Source: Tachypleus tridentatus (Eukaryota; Arthropoda; Merostomata; Xiphosura; Limulidae). From it: a stretch of 64,000 nucleotides of DNA. Positions 1 to 13,700 of the stretch are shown here, piece after piece. Under the pieces are notes generated by a model. The model saw only the letters and a list, made by a program, of their open reading frames with translations. It was not told the DNA's origin and searched no databases. The stretch lies in contig NC_134834.1 in the NCBI RefSeq assembly GCF_004210375.1, positions 153,655,290 to 153,719,289 on the forward strand, read 5' to 3'. The position numbers and the translations under genes were made by a program. Positions within the stretch are counted from its first letter, which is position 1; each line of letters begins with the position of its first letter.

Positions 1-1104
1 ATGTTTGTTAATCCTAACAGGACCAACTAGGATGGGCACTTGCCATATGTAATGACTGCATGTAGAGCAATGAAATAGGAATCAACATGTTTGAACATGG
101 CTCATCACCACGAGGAAGTGAAAGAACTAGGATCAATAATAGTCTACACATGAATTTGCTCAACAACAACACTGAAAATCAGCATGAACAAAAAAGAATT
201 GCCATGATGCAATGAATTGATTTGGTTGTAGCACATACCAAAAGCACACAAACTGAGTTCCAGCCTTATTGGCTCATACCTATAACTCTGACATGTTAAA
301 CCTCTAACGTTTGAGCTACAGTGGACGTGAGACAGATGAACTGTTGGTCGTTTGGCTCAATGAGGAGTATGAAGAGAAAATTCAACAGGTGGGAAGAATA
401 CGAGAATATTGCTTAGAGACATCTCGACCCATCTAATGATGTAAAATAAGCTGTGGATGCTTATCTGGTGTTCTTGGATGAACCAGATGAAGAACTGCTA
501 GAATTGTAATTAACTAGCTGCACTACCCAACAGATGTAATGTCAGAATCAATTTCCCAGTTGACATGAATGGGACTAGTCATCAACGGTATCACAATCAT
601 GAGATTAAGCAGTTCGTTAAAAGAAAGTAGTGCTCCTGGCTTTACATGTTCTAGAATGATGCACACTGTAATGTATGCACTACACTTTGTGATTTAAATC
701 TGATAATTAAAATATAAAATGGTCAGATAGTTGGACGAATGCTAACTAAAATATAATTGCAATCTTTTGCTTTCCAAAATTACTGGAATTACAATGCATG
801 CACTACATTCTAAAGCTACCTTTAAAATTAAAGAATAAATTTCACAAAGGGATGCTGTTGAATGAATAATAAAAACTGTGCTTTGTGCGAAATTCAAAAA
901 CAAAAACAATAGAATTAATATTTTTTCGTGTGAGGTTGTTTTTTAGTTTTTTTATGAAACTATGTTGATGATTTTGCGTGAAAATTCTTTTAAAAAGTTG
1001 TTTAAGATACTGTTTTGAGGTGTTTCAGGGAAACAGATGTTTTCAGTTCTACCTGGAAAGATAGGTTGTTGATTGTCGATGGAATTGTTATCCAAGTTGT
1101 CTTC
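1..1104. other. upstream region, no confident gene
   Basis: AT-rich sequence without a sustained open frame. Between about 330 and 510 the + strand reads as protein-like, acidic sequence (start DELLVVWLNEEYEEK, and a second piece AVDAYLVFLDEPDEELLEL in another frame) interrupted by stops. This could be a decayed gag-like or host coding fragment. I do not recognise the family and assign no function. Confidence 0.3.
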
Positions 1105-1109
1105 TTTCT

Positions 1110-1238
1110 GGTTGCATGTGTGTTTCCTTATAGTAAAGCCACATTGGGCTTTCTGCTGAGTCCAGCAAGGGAAATCGAACCACCGACTTCAGCGTTGTAA
1201 ATCTGTAGACTTACCGCTGTACCAGTGGGGAACTTTTC
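1110..1238 (-). repeat. tRNA-derived SINE, second family
   Basis: On the minus strand this reads as a tRNA-like head (accggt-type box, GTGGTTCGATTTCCC as a B-box-like stretch) followed by GCAGAAAGCCCAATGTGG and a tail ending in AAACACA. The same layout recurs at 54735-54807 and 57236-57345, so it is a dispersed family distinct from the main SINE. The short + strand open frame over it is not a gene. Confidence 0.55.
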
Positions 1239-1653
1239 TGGTGTTTGTGATAAGGTACGGATTCAGTGATTATAGGCTTTGGGAGGCAGGACGTAACAGA
1301 AAGACCGCTTAATGTATTGCTGTTTGTTATGAGATTCAAAAGAGCACAAATTAAATAGAGAGACGTAAGTAAGTATTGGTACTTGAAACGTATAATATTA
1401 CGTATACACAGTAGAAAGTAGAAAGTATTATGATATACATAAATAGTTTTTATTCCGGAACTAGGTAGAACAAAAGATAACCTATAAGGAGAGCAAAATA
1501 CCCTCGCATTAGTTCTTCTAGGTTGTCCTATCCGCCAAAGTAGACTTAAAAACAACAAAATACTGAAACTAGCCTGTATTATTTAAACATTTACCACAAT
1601 TAAACTCCCTTAAAATTATTGATTGCTGTGAAGAGGGCGCTAGTTTCAACAAA
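1239..1653 (+). promoter_or_regulatory. presumed promoter and 5' UTR area of the transporter gene
   Basis: This is the sequence immediately upstream of the first in-frame ATG at 1654. An in-frame TAG at 1570-1572 with no ATG between it and 1654 fixes 1654 as the first possible start. The context before the ATG (tcaacaaaATGc, A at -3) is favourable for initiation. I see no convincing TATA box; the transcription start is unknown and the extent given is only a guess. Confidence 0.3.
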
Positions 1654-1755
1654 ATGCCGAAAACAGGTGAAAACGAACGGTTTTGGGGAGATTTATTTCC
1701 TACCAAGCTGGTGCTTTTGTCTTTGTGTCCTATATTGTTCTTTTTATTAACCAAG
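1654..1755 (+). CDS. senju: senju-like transporter, exon 1
   Basis: Encodes 34 residues: a short cytosolic lead, then RFWGDLFPTKLVLLS and a hydrophobic stretch that would be the first membrane helix. It ends ACC AAG before the donor GTAGTG at 1756, which leaves phase 0, whereas exon 2 needs one base carried over (phase 1). The residues either side (…LLTK then GILVAST) fit the family without a gap, so the exon is probably real and the mismatch lies at the junction. It may be a shifted or non-canonical donor, a missed micro-exon or a one-base sequence error. Confidence 0.7.
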
Positions 1756-4700
1756 GTAGTGTTAACTTCTTCTTTCATTTAATAAATTGAAGTTATTTAT
1801 TGATAATAATGCTAATTGTACAATAATTAGTGTAAACTTTTTTGGAAAACATTGCTATAGACTGTAGTATATACTGATTTAATATTGTGTACTAATGGTA
1901 ATGTGTATAAATCGTCACTTTATGTCTATCGTTTTGAGTTTTTTCTGTAAACTTATCTGTTGTCAGTGTTGCAGTTATCATACACAACTTTCAGTTGTAT
2001 TATGATTCCTTATGGATGGCATTTTCAACATAGTATTGTATGGTGTACCTTCTCTTAAGTTCTTCCACTTGTTAATTTCGAAACATAATGCTGGAGAAAG
2101 TGTTGGGTATTAGATTTAGATAATACTTGTGGCTTTAATTTAGATATGTAAATAATGTTTTGATATTTTGTTTAACTTGTTATTCATTATAATATAGCAG
2201 ACCAGTTTTTAATTATTGCATTATGTGTATTTTTTTCATAATCTAAAAACAAGTCAAAACAAAAATGAATTAAAAACATAATACACAAAAAATGCTACAC
2301 TAATTTAAAAGATCCCAGGGTACAAGCTATAATGTAGGATGTCAAATGTACCTAGGTTTTGGAGGAGAGTGCAAAAGTCAAACTAATGTTGCAGTGGGGA
2401 TATGCTGCCTGTTTGTCTTTACCTGTATTTTCCAGTTTCACGTAAAGAAATAATGTAAAAGAGCAGCACTAAGTATAGAAATTACATCACCTTTCACTGC
2501 CTGTTGACAGTTGTAGGAAGGTGACTGCTCTCCAAAGTAAAGAAAAAAATTTTTTTTAAATAGAAATAAGAAAAAAATATATAAGATACCACCATTTGGG
2601 AGTAAGTAAGTTAAAAACTTACCTATTGAAATTAGCATTCCAGCCTCCATTGGCAATATAATAAATGAATTATGCAAGTATGAAGAATCACAGCTAGTTA
2701 TCTGAATAAACTAGTATAGCTCCTACCCACCACTCCTTTATTTTATTTTTTATGTGAGACTGCCGAATGAAGATTAAGACTGATAGATGGTGTATCTTCA
2801 ATGCAATATGGGTCTTACTTCCCTACTCACCCACAAAATCTAAGGTACATTTTATATCCTACATTACAGCTTGTATCCTGTGATCTTTTCTATAAGTGCA
2901 GCAGTTTTTGTTTATTATTTTTTTAACTTATTTTTGTTTTTGGCTTGTTTTCAGGTTATAACAAACTAATTAGTCAGAGGTTTGGATTTGCTGTTTTTAT
3001 GCAGTCCTTTGTTTTGATTTTGTTTACTTTATTAATTTTCTCTAATGTGTGTGTGTGTGTGTGTGTGTATCAATATGTGGTAAAGTAAAATGTACTCAAT
3101 TCTTCAAAGATATTAGATAATGTTTGGGTGTGGATGAAAAATTTGACAATATACCATAATGTTTCAAATAGATTCATGATGTTAGAAAACTATGTAGGTT
3201 CAAGAAGTCTTGATAGAAATTAAATAAAAACCCTGTAACCCAAGTGATTGCAACATTTGAACCTTTCTTCTTCAGGGACAAACTGAAATGTATAGTGCTG
3301 AAGGTTAAATTACACAGGTGGGTAGTGTGTGACAGAAACCGAGAGAGAACCACTCTTTTTGAAGTGGATAATAATGTTCAGTGTTAGATTACATTATTTT
3401 GTAGTGGTTTGTTTGTTTTTGGAATTTCGCACAAAGCTACTCGAGGGCTATCTGTGCTAGCCGTCCCTAATTTAGTAGTGTAAGACTAGAGGGAAGGCAG
3501 CTAGTCATCACCACCCACCGCCAACTCTTGGGCTACTCTTTTACCAACGAATAGTGGGATTGACCGTCACATTATACACCACCACGGCTGGGAGGGCGAG
3601 CATGTGTAGCGCGACGCGAGCACGAACCCGCGACCCTCGGATTACGAGTCGCACGCCTTACGCGCTTGGCCATGCCAGGCCTTATTTTGTAGTGGATGAT
3701 ATGAAGCACAATTAGAACTAAACTGTTTGAAACCAATATGTTGTTATGCTTAATATTAGATCAAACTATTTTATAGTGAATGATAAAGCTCATTAATGAA
3801 TGGTGTTTGAAATAATGATGAGGCCAACTGTTTCGTGATGATTAAGCTGATCACTCATACAACTTGTTTTGAAACATGGACAAATAAATCTAAAATGTTT
3901 GCTAGTCATTGGATTTGTAAGTAAATTTTGATTGGAATAACCTCATCAGCACTTTGGAATGAAAGGATCTTGGTGTTTTGGTTGATCATTCTCTTAAGCA
4001 TCCAACTTCTCAGCAGAGTGTTGTTGCTGGGTTAGAGCAAATAAGATTTTTAAAACAATCCAGTTACATCTGTCCATACAGTAGTTATTTTTGACATGCC
4101 AGCTGTTGGGATTTTGTATATATCATTAGCATTGAACTCTTTCCATCCTAAATTGTGTTTTAACATGAGTTGTACTAGGATATGACACAGTTGCAATGTA
4201 GCAATAACTATCCAGCAATAGGAGGATGAAGAATTTTCCATATACAATAATTCTCATAAACACTTCTTTAGACTCAACACTGCAATTAACAGACAATGTT
4301 TCATTTTGAAGGATTTTGCATGATCCTTATGATTAATTTGATTTAGTAGTCTTTATTACCATATCTACTGTATTTCTGACCATTTCTTAAAACTTTCATG
4401 AAACTTAACAGTTCAATGTCTCACTTTTGTTCTATTGTGAACAGTAGTACAATACAAGCTGTCAGTGTTATCTTTCACATAGATTTTTCAACCATGCCAA
4501 CTGATATTTCTTTGGCTTCAACCTCTCAAGGTTTAACTTTTTTCTCAAAGCCAAAATGTCACATGGAATGAGACTACTTAACATTGTTTAGAATAGTTAT
4601 TTGCAGAAGTCAAAATAATGTAATGTAGGTTCTGATACAGTTCTGATATTCTCAAGATTATCTCTTCTTGTTCAGTGCTTCTCTCCATATGCAAACATTT

Positions 4701-7700
4701 TCTTAAAACATGCCACAAGCCTCCACTTTCCCCTGTTGGAATCATTATATTCCAGCATGTAAATTATGCATCACTTCTTAACCAATAGTAGCATAATATG
4801 CTCATGTGATGTACACGACATCCTTTGCACTAGTCTATCAAACTGTCACATCTTGTTTGGCTGGATTTGAGTTAAGACATACTTTGTGTACCTTGTGCTT
4901 CCAGTGTGAGAATTTTGTTTTTCGAAATGGTTACTTTTTTACTTTACTTTCATTGATTCCACCAATTTTTATATTAATATTCATTGGTTCATTCTCATTG
5001 CTGTATTTCTGCACTTGAATTTTGTGAACCTTTTCTTGTACAAAGAATTGTGAAGGTCATATTACCAGTTCTCAGCCTCATGGTGAATCTGTCAGCTTTT
5101 ACACGTTAAATGATCGAATGTTACATGGGTCAGCCTTTGGCTCTAGATGTCACCTAGGTGCAATCTGAATCAGCTGAATTTGTACCGAATGACAACTACT
5201 TTAATTGTTCCTGTTTCCAGAGTTTGCCATTCCTTCCTATTCACAGTCTGAAGAATCATTTAGGTGTAATTCAATCTTTACAGGTTTTGTCTCTCAGGTT
5301 TGGGTTGTTTTATCTCTTTCTCCCAATCTCTTATTCATCTTGTCCTTTGTTATTACAAGAACAAACTTCCCAACCATTTTTGGTTTTCCTCTCTCTCCTG
5401 ATATTCAGGTACATGCTCATTAATTTGTCTTGCAGTTAATTGAGAGAATAAGCATGCCTTGCCCCAGAAAAACTTCTTATCAGTTTACTGTTTTTTACCA
5501 TTGTATGGACTATCCATTTTTAGATCTATTTGGAGGGTGGCTCCCAAATCAAGTGTTAATCTTACATGTGCCCAGTATTGTCACATCTTAGCCTAACTAC
5601 CTTTTTACAATATCTTTCTTCCATACATCTCCCATCTGTGGTTCTCCACAAAATTTCCTCCATTTTATTCCACATTTCATCTTTGGCTCTGACATTACAC
5701 ATGTGGATTTGTTCTTGCTGCAACCTTATAGATTGGGATGCAGTTTTGGCACAGGTTAATTGACCCTTGACATAACTCAGGGATTTACATCTGGTTTTTT
5801 CTTGAGATGTTATGTATTTGATACAGTTCTTGAAACTATCAAGCCTTGGGTCACATCAGTCTGCCGCCAATTCACCCTCACAACTTTTGTAGCCCATTTA
5901 TCTCAGTCAGAACCTGTTATGTCTCCTATTCCTGTTTGTTCTTCCCCATCCCATCTTTCACCTGTTCCATACAATTGGGGTATTTTTCTTTCCACTTCCT
6001 TCAATGATATACCCCTCTGTTGCTACCATTACTGATGACTACCTTGTAGAGGCTTAGCTGTTTGAGTTTCTTCTTTGTTGGTGCCATTTTGTTGAAGATT
6101 AGTGGGTGATGCAGGTTTTGTCAGAAGGATTTATCAAGATTCTATTGCTATACCCTGTTTCTCCTTGCCTCAATTTCTTTTATCTTCCTCAGGACTGTTT
6201 GACCTGCCAGTATTTGTCAGAAGTGGTTCGAGAATTGATTTTACAGTGGACAATAAAAACCATTTCTCATTCTTTCAGGAGTTTTTATTCCCAACTTTTC
6301 ATTGTCCACAGAAAATCAGGGATTGGTGGCTGGCACTTAATTTATCTTGTCTCAACAGCTTCATTACACTACCCAAGTTTGCCATGGAGCCTTTTCTTAT
6401 CCTGAGATGGGCATTTTCCCTCTGGTTGTGGATAATGAAAAGGATGCCTTTAATGCTTGCAGGCAAATCCAGATAACACATCAGTCTTACCCTCACCTTT
6501 GGTTTGTCTATCTTGGGTTGGTTTACCAATTTTGGGTTTCTTATTTGGATGTTTTTTGGCATCATATGTGTTATATCAAAATGTCTGGGCTTTTGCTTAT
6601 CATTTTCATGTTCTGGAGCTGCAATTTAATTATTACTTGGACGTCTGACCTCTTCCAAACAGGAATCAGCCACCCTTACTTACCATCTCTTTTCTGCTGT
6701 AACTCAACTGGGCTGATTGATCAAATTGAAGAAGTCAATCCTTCAACCCATATGGGAGTCTTTTTCAACATGAATATTGGCTGTGCACTGCCTTCTCCTT
6801 TATGTCATTGTTCAATGTAACTTTTGGTCCACCATGTATTCATGGCAGCTCAGTTACTAACTGTTTGGGAGGTTCTATTGTTGTTGGAGAAGTGGTCCTC
6901 CATGACTGGCTGTGTCCATATGAGATCCCTTCTGTGGACACTTCACAAATGATGGAACCTTGCTCAGGAACTTTTTTCCACCCCTGTTTCTCTTCTTCTT
7001 TTTGTGCAAGATGATCTACAGTAGTGGCTGGATAAAGCTCATTCATACATCAGTGGGCATGCCATTTCCTCCACCATGAAGATGGAAAGCATAGGTCATT
7101 CACTAGGAAGCTTTGAGCAATTGGTCTGCAGGTAAAACCATGTTGGATACTAGTGTTCTCAAAGTTTGATATGTATATCAGACATTGAATCACTTCCTTC
7201 TTCTCACTTGTCATTGTTTGGTGATGGTTCGGTCAGACAGTTCTGCTGTGGTGGCACATATAAACCACCAAGGGAACACCTGGTTTAGAGACCAATGTTT
7301 TTGGATGTTCAGTCTAATATTATGGGTCCGTGCTTATCACATTTGTTTTATAGCATGTCATGCCATGTGCTTTCATTCCAGTTGAGGATTGTCTTTCATA
7401 TCCTGACCAAATATATTCAATAAATTGGGCATTAGATCTGTTCATTTTTAGAGGTTTTTGCCATTGGTGAGTTTTTATATTTTCCAAGTGAATGCCTTTT
7501 TCAAGGGCCCTAGTACCAAGTTATACTGCATTCACATGCTTTGGAGATCGATGACTTCAGCCAAGATTGGCTACATAAGTATTTTTATGTGTACCCTCCC
7601 ATCCAGTTGCTTCATTGGGTGATTTATCATCCACTCCACTTTTTGTTGGATTCTTCCGATTGCTCCCTATTGGTCACCTCAACCTTGGTTTCGAAGGTTA

Positions 7701-10700
7701 CAGTGACTGCTTTTATCCCTACCTATCACTCTTTCATTTTTTCCTTCCCTTTCTCAACCTTAGTTTCATATTTTGTTTCTCAGCCTACATGACCTGGGTC
7801 TTCACAACTTCTTTTGTTTGCTTCTTGGTGAAATGATCTGGTTTCACTCATCAAGTTGTTACCTTTGTTAGTTAATACCATACAGCCATCTTATGGGGAA
7901 ATATTCCAATGCAAATGGCTAATCTTACACTGTTGGTCTTCTAATAGGGGGCTCATGTTGATGAATTTTTTACTTGGCTTATAAACCATGGGTCTTCAGT
8001 CTCCTCTCTTTCCAAATCTTGGGTAGCCTTATGCCTTTGTTTTTCCTAAAACTGTCTGGTTTTTACTTCTTACCTTGTTCTAACCGTTCTTATGTGTTCT
8101 TTACAGATATGTCATCCTCTCAGGCATTCTGTCCTTTTGGTTTGGACATTAATGTGACCCTACATTCATCTATTTTACCTCAGTTTGAACAACTTGTGTT
8201 CCATGTTTCATTTGTCCCTTAAAACAAGTACTTGATTAAAAAAAAAAGTAATAAAAAGTAATCTTATTGTAAAAGCTGTTTATCAGGAGTGGCCAAACTT
8301 GCTTAACATAAGAACCACATATGATAAATTTCAGATATTTGAGAGCTACAAAACACAAACATATTACACACGTTTCCATTGTCACATATACATTTTGTTG
8401 CATAAATTGTATGTAAATATTAAGAAATACATGTAAGTAATAATATTTATTCATGTATGTAGTTTTTAAATTGTTAATTTGTATTTGTTTCAATAACCAC
8501 AAAGTACATAATATATATACCAAATGTTTTCAAAACCCTGGCTGATTATTGTTTTAACTATATTTAATATGGTAATGAACTACAGAAACATCTTAGAAAA
8601 ATATTCAAATTTGCATTTCATTAACATTAAATGAGACTGCCAAGAATAAAAATAAAAGGGGTAAAAACATATTTTTAATGAAATTATTTGTCTTAGTAAA
8701 TATCTGGTCAAAACATGGAGGAAAATATGTAAAACAATAAAATTAGATATTTTAATCAGATACCACCTTACAAAATTTTAGTCTTATCATAATATTTTTC
8801 TGACACAAACAAACATTGATACAATTATCAGGCTGTTTACTGCTAGTAGAGGTTTTGTGAGTTTCTTGGTTGTGAGTTGTTGAAATTCTGGCTGGTATGT
8901 TGTCAAAGCTGTATGAATTAGTTCTGTTAAGTGTTGATTTATAAGGATTGCATGATGCTTTGATTACATGCTTTGATGCTTCATTAAAGAGTATAGTGAT
9001 TTACAGCAGTATGTTGTGCTGAAAATTGAGATAAGTTGCACACTGGTTTTTCTTCAGGATTTTTTTTTTCTGGAACTTGCATCCAGAACTCAATTATAGA
9101 ATGGGATTTATGGATTATCTTTAAACCCAGGTCCTCATGTAGTTCTATTAGTTCTATTTCCACAGTAGATGCTTTTGAAACCAGAAGTTTGAGAATTGGG
9201 CAACCATCATTGATTACATCAACCATGAATGGATTTACAAGAAAGGTGAAGCAGGGCTTCAGCTTTTGCAAGTTCTCAAACCTGTCTAGGAAATTATCAA
9301 GCAGTCCTTATAATTTATCTGTGTATTTTTCCAGTTTGTGCTCTTTTATTTCAATATTAGGGAATGTATTTACTCTACTTTTGAGATTGTGAAGGTAACT
9401 GAAGTTTCTTGATATGTCTCTTTGAAAAAGTCTTATTTTATTCTGAAAGATGAAAACTGTTTCAGTAAGATCAGAAACAATTTAATCCTTCCTCTGGAGT
9501 GCTAACTTGAGAGTTTGTAGATGATTCATTATGTCAGTAAGGAACATTAGATCTCACATCCATTTATCATTTCCCAGTTGAGGATAGAATCACTTCTTTT
9601 CTTCAAAAAAAGTAATAATAAGCTCCAACAGATCCACAAACCTATTTAAGACATTGCTGGTTGACAGTCACCTTACAATGCAGTAGAAAGAGACATCACT
9701 GGATTTATCATCAAGCTCCAATTCTTCAGTAACATTTTTGAACTGTTGGTGGGTCTTCCCATTTAAGCATATGAAATTGACAATTTCAAGAACAAATTTT
9801 GTAACTTCTTCATATTTGAAGTTTCTGGCTGGAAAGTTGGGATCACTTTTCAGAAGTGCAATTAATCCTGTATTTTTCCCCACCATTGCAGGTGCTCTAT
9901 CTGTTGCAATACTGATGAGTATCCAGTGGAATATCAGCATTTGTTAAGGCTCTGTCAAGTGCATTTTTAATGTCAACACCATGGATTATTTCTTTCAGTG
10001 CCATTAAGTCCAACATTTCTTCTTTCACAGTTACATCAGAGGAAACATAAGGAACAAATACTGTCTGTTGTGAATTGTTTTGTATGTCTGTAGATTCATC
10101 AAGGGCTAAGCTGAATGCAAGATAATTCTTTAAATCATTTTGCCATTTTGCTTGCAACATCAGCAATGATTTGGGAGAATGCCTCTCCGTAGTGTGGCGT
10201 AAAGCTGGTGTTTGTGTTATTAGTTGCCGAAGTTTTGTGTTATTTGGATCTAACACTGCAACAACTTTAGCTGTATTCTTCTTAACAAATTCACCATCAG
10301 AATATGGGAGATTAGCACAAGCAATATTCCATGATATAACAAAACTAGCTTCAGTCACTGTATCAACTTCCTTACTGAACATTGTCAACAGTGTTTGCTG
10401 GCTATTTCATGATGATTTTAACATAGTTAACTTGTTTTTTTGTAGTTCTGATTTAGGTGGATAATCAGGTGCAAATATTTTGTGGTTTGTTTCTTAGAAG
10501 CATTTCAAGTTACTGGCTTAGTAATCACTGAGTAGCACATTGCAGGTAAGACACAAGAGTTTACCTTCTTTAACAGTGAATGCAAAATCTTTCTCCCACT
10601 CTGGCTTAAAATTTCTGTTTTCATCTTCATACTTTTGTTTCTTATAATTTGATAGCACCATCTTGCTTACAAAATTTTCACAGACACTTTTAAAATATTA

Positions 10701-13700
10701 AAGTGAGAAGAAACAGTAAGCCCCAACACTTGCAATGCAACCAAACTCTACAGTGCCCAGTATCACGCTAACACTCTGCTAACTTCACTGCCTGTAACAC
10801 AGCCACACATACCACGATCGCAAGCACGTCCACTAAAACTAACATTGTCAGCACCAGCTTGTATGATTACCGATTTTCCAGCACAATTCCTTCGTAATCC
10901 TAGTTGATCCAAAACTTTTAATCCATGACTCAAATCTAGCATTAAAATTAGGATTTAAAATCTTAAATATATTTACTTGTCATGAACATTAAACTTAATT
11001 TTTAATCCAGTGGACTCTCAATCAATACCTGGAAAATAATTATAAAGCTTGAAAAATTTTAATTTACATTTTATGTGAAGTGTGATGCAAAAATGAGCTC
11101 AGCCAACATATTTCTGTGAACCTCATATGATATGTCAAAGAGCCGCATGTGGCTCGTGAGCCATGGTTTGGCCACCACTGCTGTATATTATAATAAAATG
11201 CTTTATCAAAGTAAAACTATGTAACTACTTGTCACCATATGGTTTTTCTGCACAGTATATTTAGTAAGTATTAGTTTCTATTAACTATCTTACCTATACT
11301 AAACATTTTTGTAACAAGTGCAGATATATTTGTAATATGATTTGCTGTTTTCATACACTATATACAAGTAAAGTGTTGTTTAGTGATAACTTTAGTTACT
11401 TAAATGAGCTACTGGACATATCTAATAATACAATTGAATCAAATTGTGAGTTCTATGATACATTTGATTGGAAATATAACTAAGAATCTCTGTTTTTTTA
11501 TATTTGAGATTATTTTATAGGTTTTAGTATATTTAAATAATATATAAATAAGGCAAGACTTTAAAATATTTGTTTGCTGTAACCTGACCAAAAGTCTGAA
11601 ACTGGGGCCAGTTGAGCTGAGAAATTATTTTTTTCCTAATTTGTGCCATTATATCAATTCATTTAACCAAATTTGCTGTCTATAAATTTTTATCACCCTG
11701 TTATGGTTGCAGTATTTTGTTTTAGGAGATACATTTATTTTACAATGATTTGAGAGGGCATCACCCAATTACATTACCAATTGTCAACTCAATGCTTGTT
11801 GGTCAATGCATTGAGGTTTGACAATGTGACTTATTTCATTTAAAGGAAACTTCACAGAAAACTAATAAATTTATGACCTAGCAGGGCAGAATTCACTATT
11901 GATAAGTATGTATTAACACCACAAGTCTGTTTAGTATATCTGTCTCCAAAAAATGTTATTGTGGATTGAAGATTAGGATCAAAAACAAATTTGTTCTGAC
12001 TGGAGACTTCTCCATGTGAAGGGATGTACTGTAGATTTACTTTGTGAATGAGATGAAAAGGAAGAACAAACCGTAAAACTGTTGGCAACAGAAAATTTAA
12101 CTTTGTGAATTAATTTAATAAAAACTTGCAATTTGTCGTTCTTTTGACTAATTTTAAATCAGAAGTATTGATGTTAAGTTTTTGAAAAATTAATTATTTT
12201 TAGTTTGATATTTCTGTAATTCTTTTCATAGAATAAATGTTGATAGTAGTTGTATTAATGTGTTAATGCATTGTTTTAGGAGATCACAAAATTAATGGTA
12301 TTTTCAAAATTTGTTTTGCCAAGCAATTTAACCCTTTCATGATATGTCATGGGTGAAAGGCAATGTCATTGTGTTTGTTTACTTGCATTCAAAACTTTAA
12401 TGGAACCAGTATTTTATTAATTCAATAAATATTAAATTACAATGTAGATTTTAATTCAAACTCATAATATAATATACAAGTTAGTTTCTTAATTGAAAAG
12501 TAAATGTTAATAGAACCCACCTAAATATAGATTTTAGTGAGTATGTTGAATTCAGCACTGATTGAAATTTGATATCTTTTTAGAAATGATACCTCATGTA
12601 CTCTTGCTACAATATATGGCATGAATAATCAATCAAAAGCTCAGAATGTCTCCCTAGTGGTTTTCTTAGCCATTTTGATAAATATAGCTTAGTTACTAAG
12701 CTTGATAAATTGTAGTGGAATTATATGGTATCAGTATAATTATTTATGATTTTTTGGTTATTCAACTGTAAATATAAAAAACTTAAAATCTTTTGTTTGA
12801 TATCCTCCATGTGCAAAATTTTAAAAGGCTTAGCAAACTATGTCCAGCAGCAAGTGAATTCAAAAGCCATAGCTAGGTGAGATAATTGCTTGTTTACTTC
12901 TTTATTTATTGTTCTATTTTGTAAGAAAAATAAGTTTAACTTGTTTCTAAATAGTAATAATCTATATACATGTGTAATGTGTAATGATTTAAGTGTTACT
13001 TACTATATAATAAAAAAAAAATACTAGTCCACTAAAGCACAGCTAAGACTGGGTCAGTTTTATATTATTGGATACAGTAATGTGTGCATGTTCACTGCAT
13101 CAGTGCAAGTAATGTAATGTTATCAAGGCATGACTGGAAGGTTAATATAATAAAATATATATATAGCTTTATGAGACTAAAGCTACCAAGACTTAACATT
13201 TGTATTTTTGTGTTAGAATATGTAGTCATTCTAGCATGAAAAAAGCATAAATTGTATGTATTTCCTTTTTCTTGAGGTTGGTCAAGTGACAGACCAAACA
13301 CAGAGTGTAGAAAAAAATCACATAAAATATAAAGTCTTACTGAAAACAAGTGTTTAAAATGTATTTAGAAGGTTTCAGAAATTACATCAATAATAGATGT
13401 TTGGGATGAAGAATAGTTTTTTTAATGTTATTTTAATCATAACGTGAAATCACTTTGCACTCAAACTAATAACAAAAACTATTTTCACAAAGAACTCTTT
13501 AGTGAAAATATTTCATTAAAAAATCTAAATTTTTGTGTATGAAAAGCTTGTGATCTTTACTAAAAGTTTGCCAAATTTTGTGAAAATACATGTTATATCA
13601 AATGTTATAGGGTAAATAATTAATGTGTGCAAATGTTCAGTGAATTTCTGTATATTATATTGAGCCTGTTGTGAAAAAACGTCCAATCTACTAACACTTT

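Noticed and set aside
1015-1200. 61-residue + strand open frame
   Set aside because: It overlaps a minus-strand SINE-like repeat and has no protein motif.
3408-3681. tRNA gene
   Set aside because: The tRNA-like head is followed by a SINE body and tail and framed by target duplications; it is a retroposon, and the same holds for the other heads in the window.
10171-10464. + strand open frame of 97 residues
   Set aside because: It is the antisense shadow of the hAT transposase on the minus strand.
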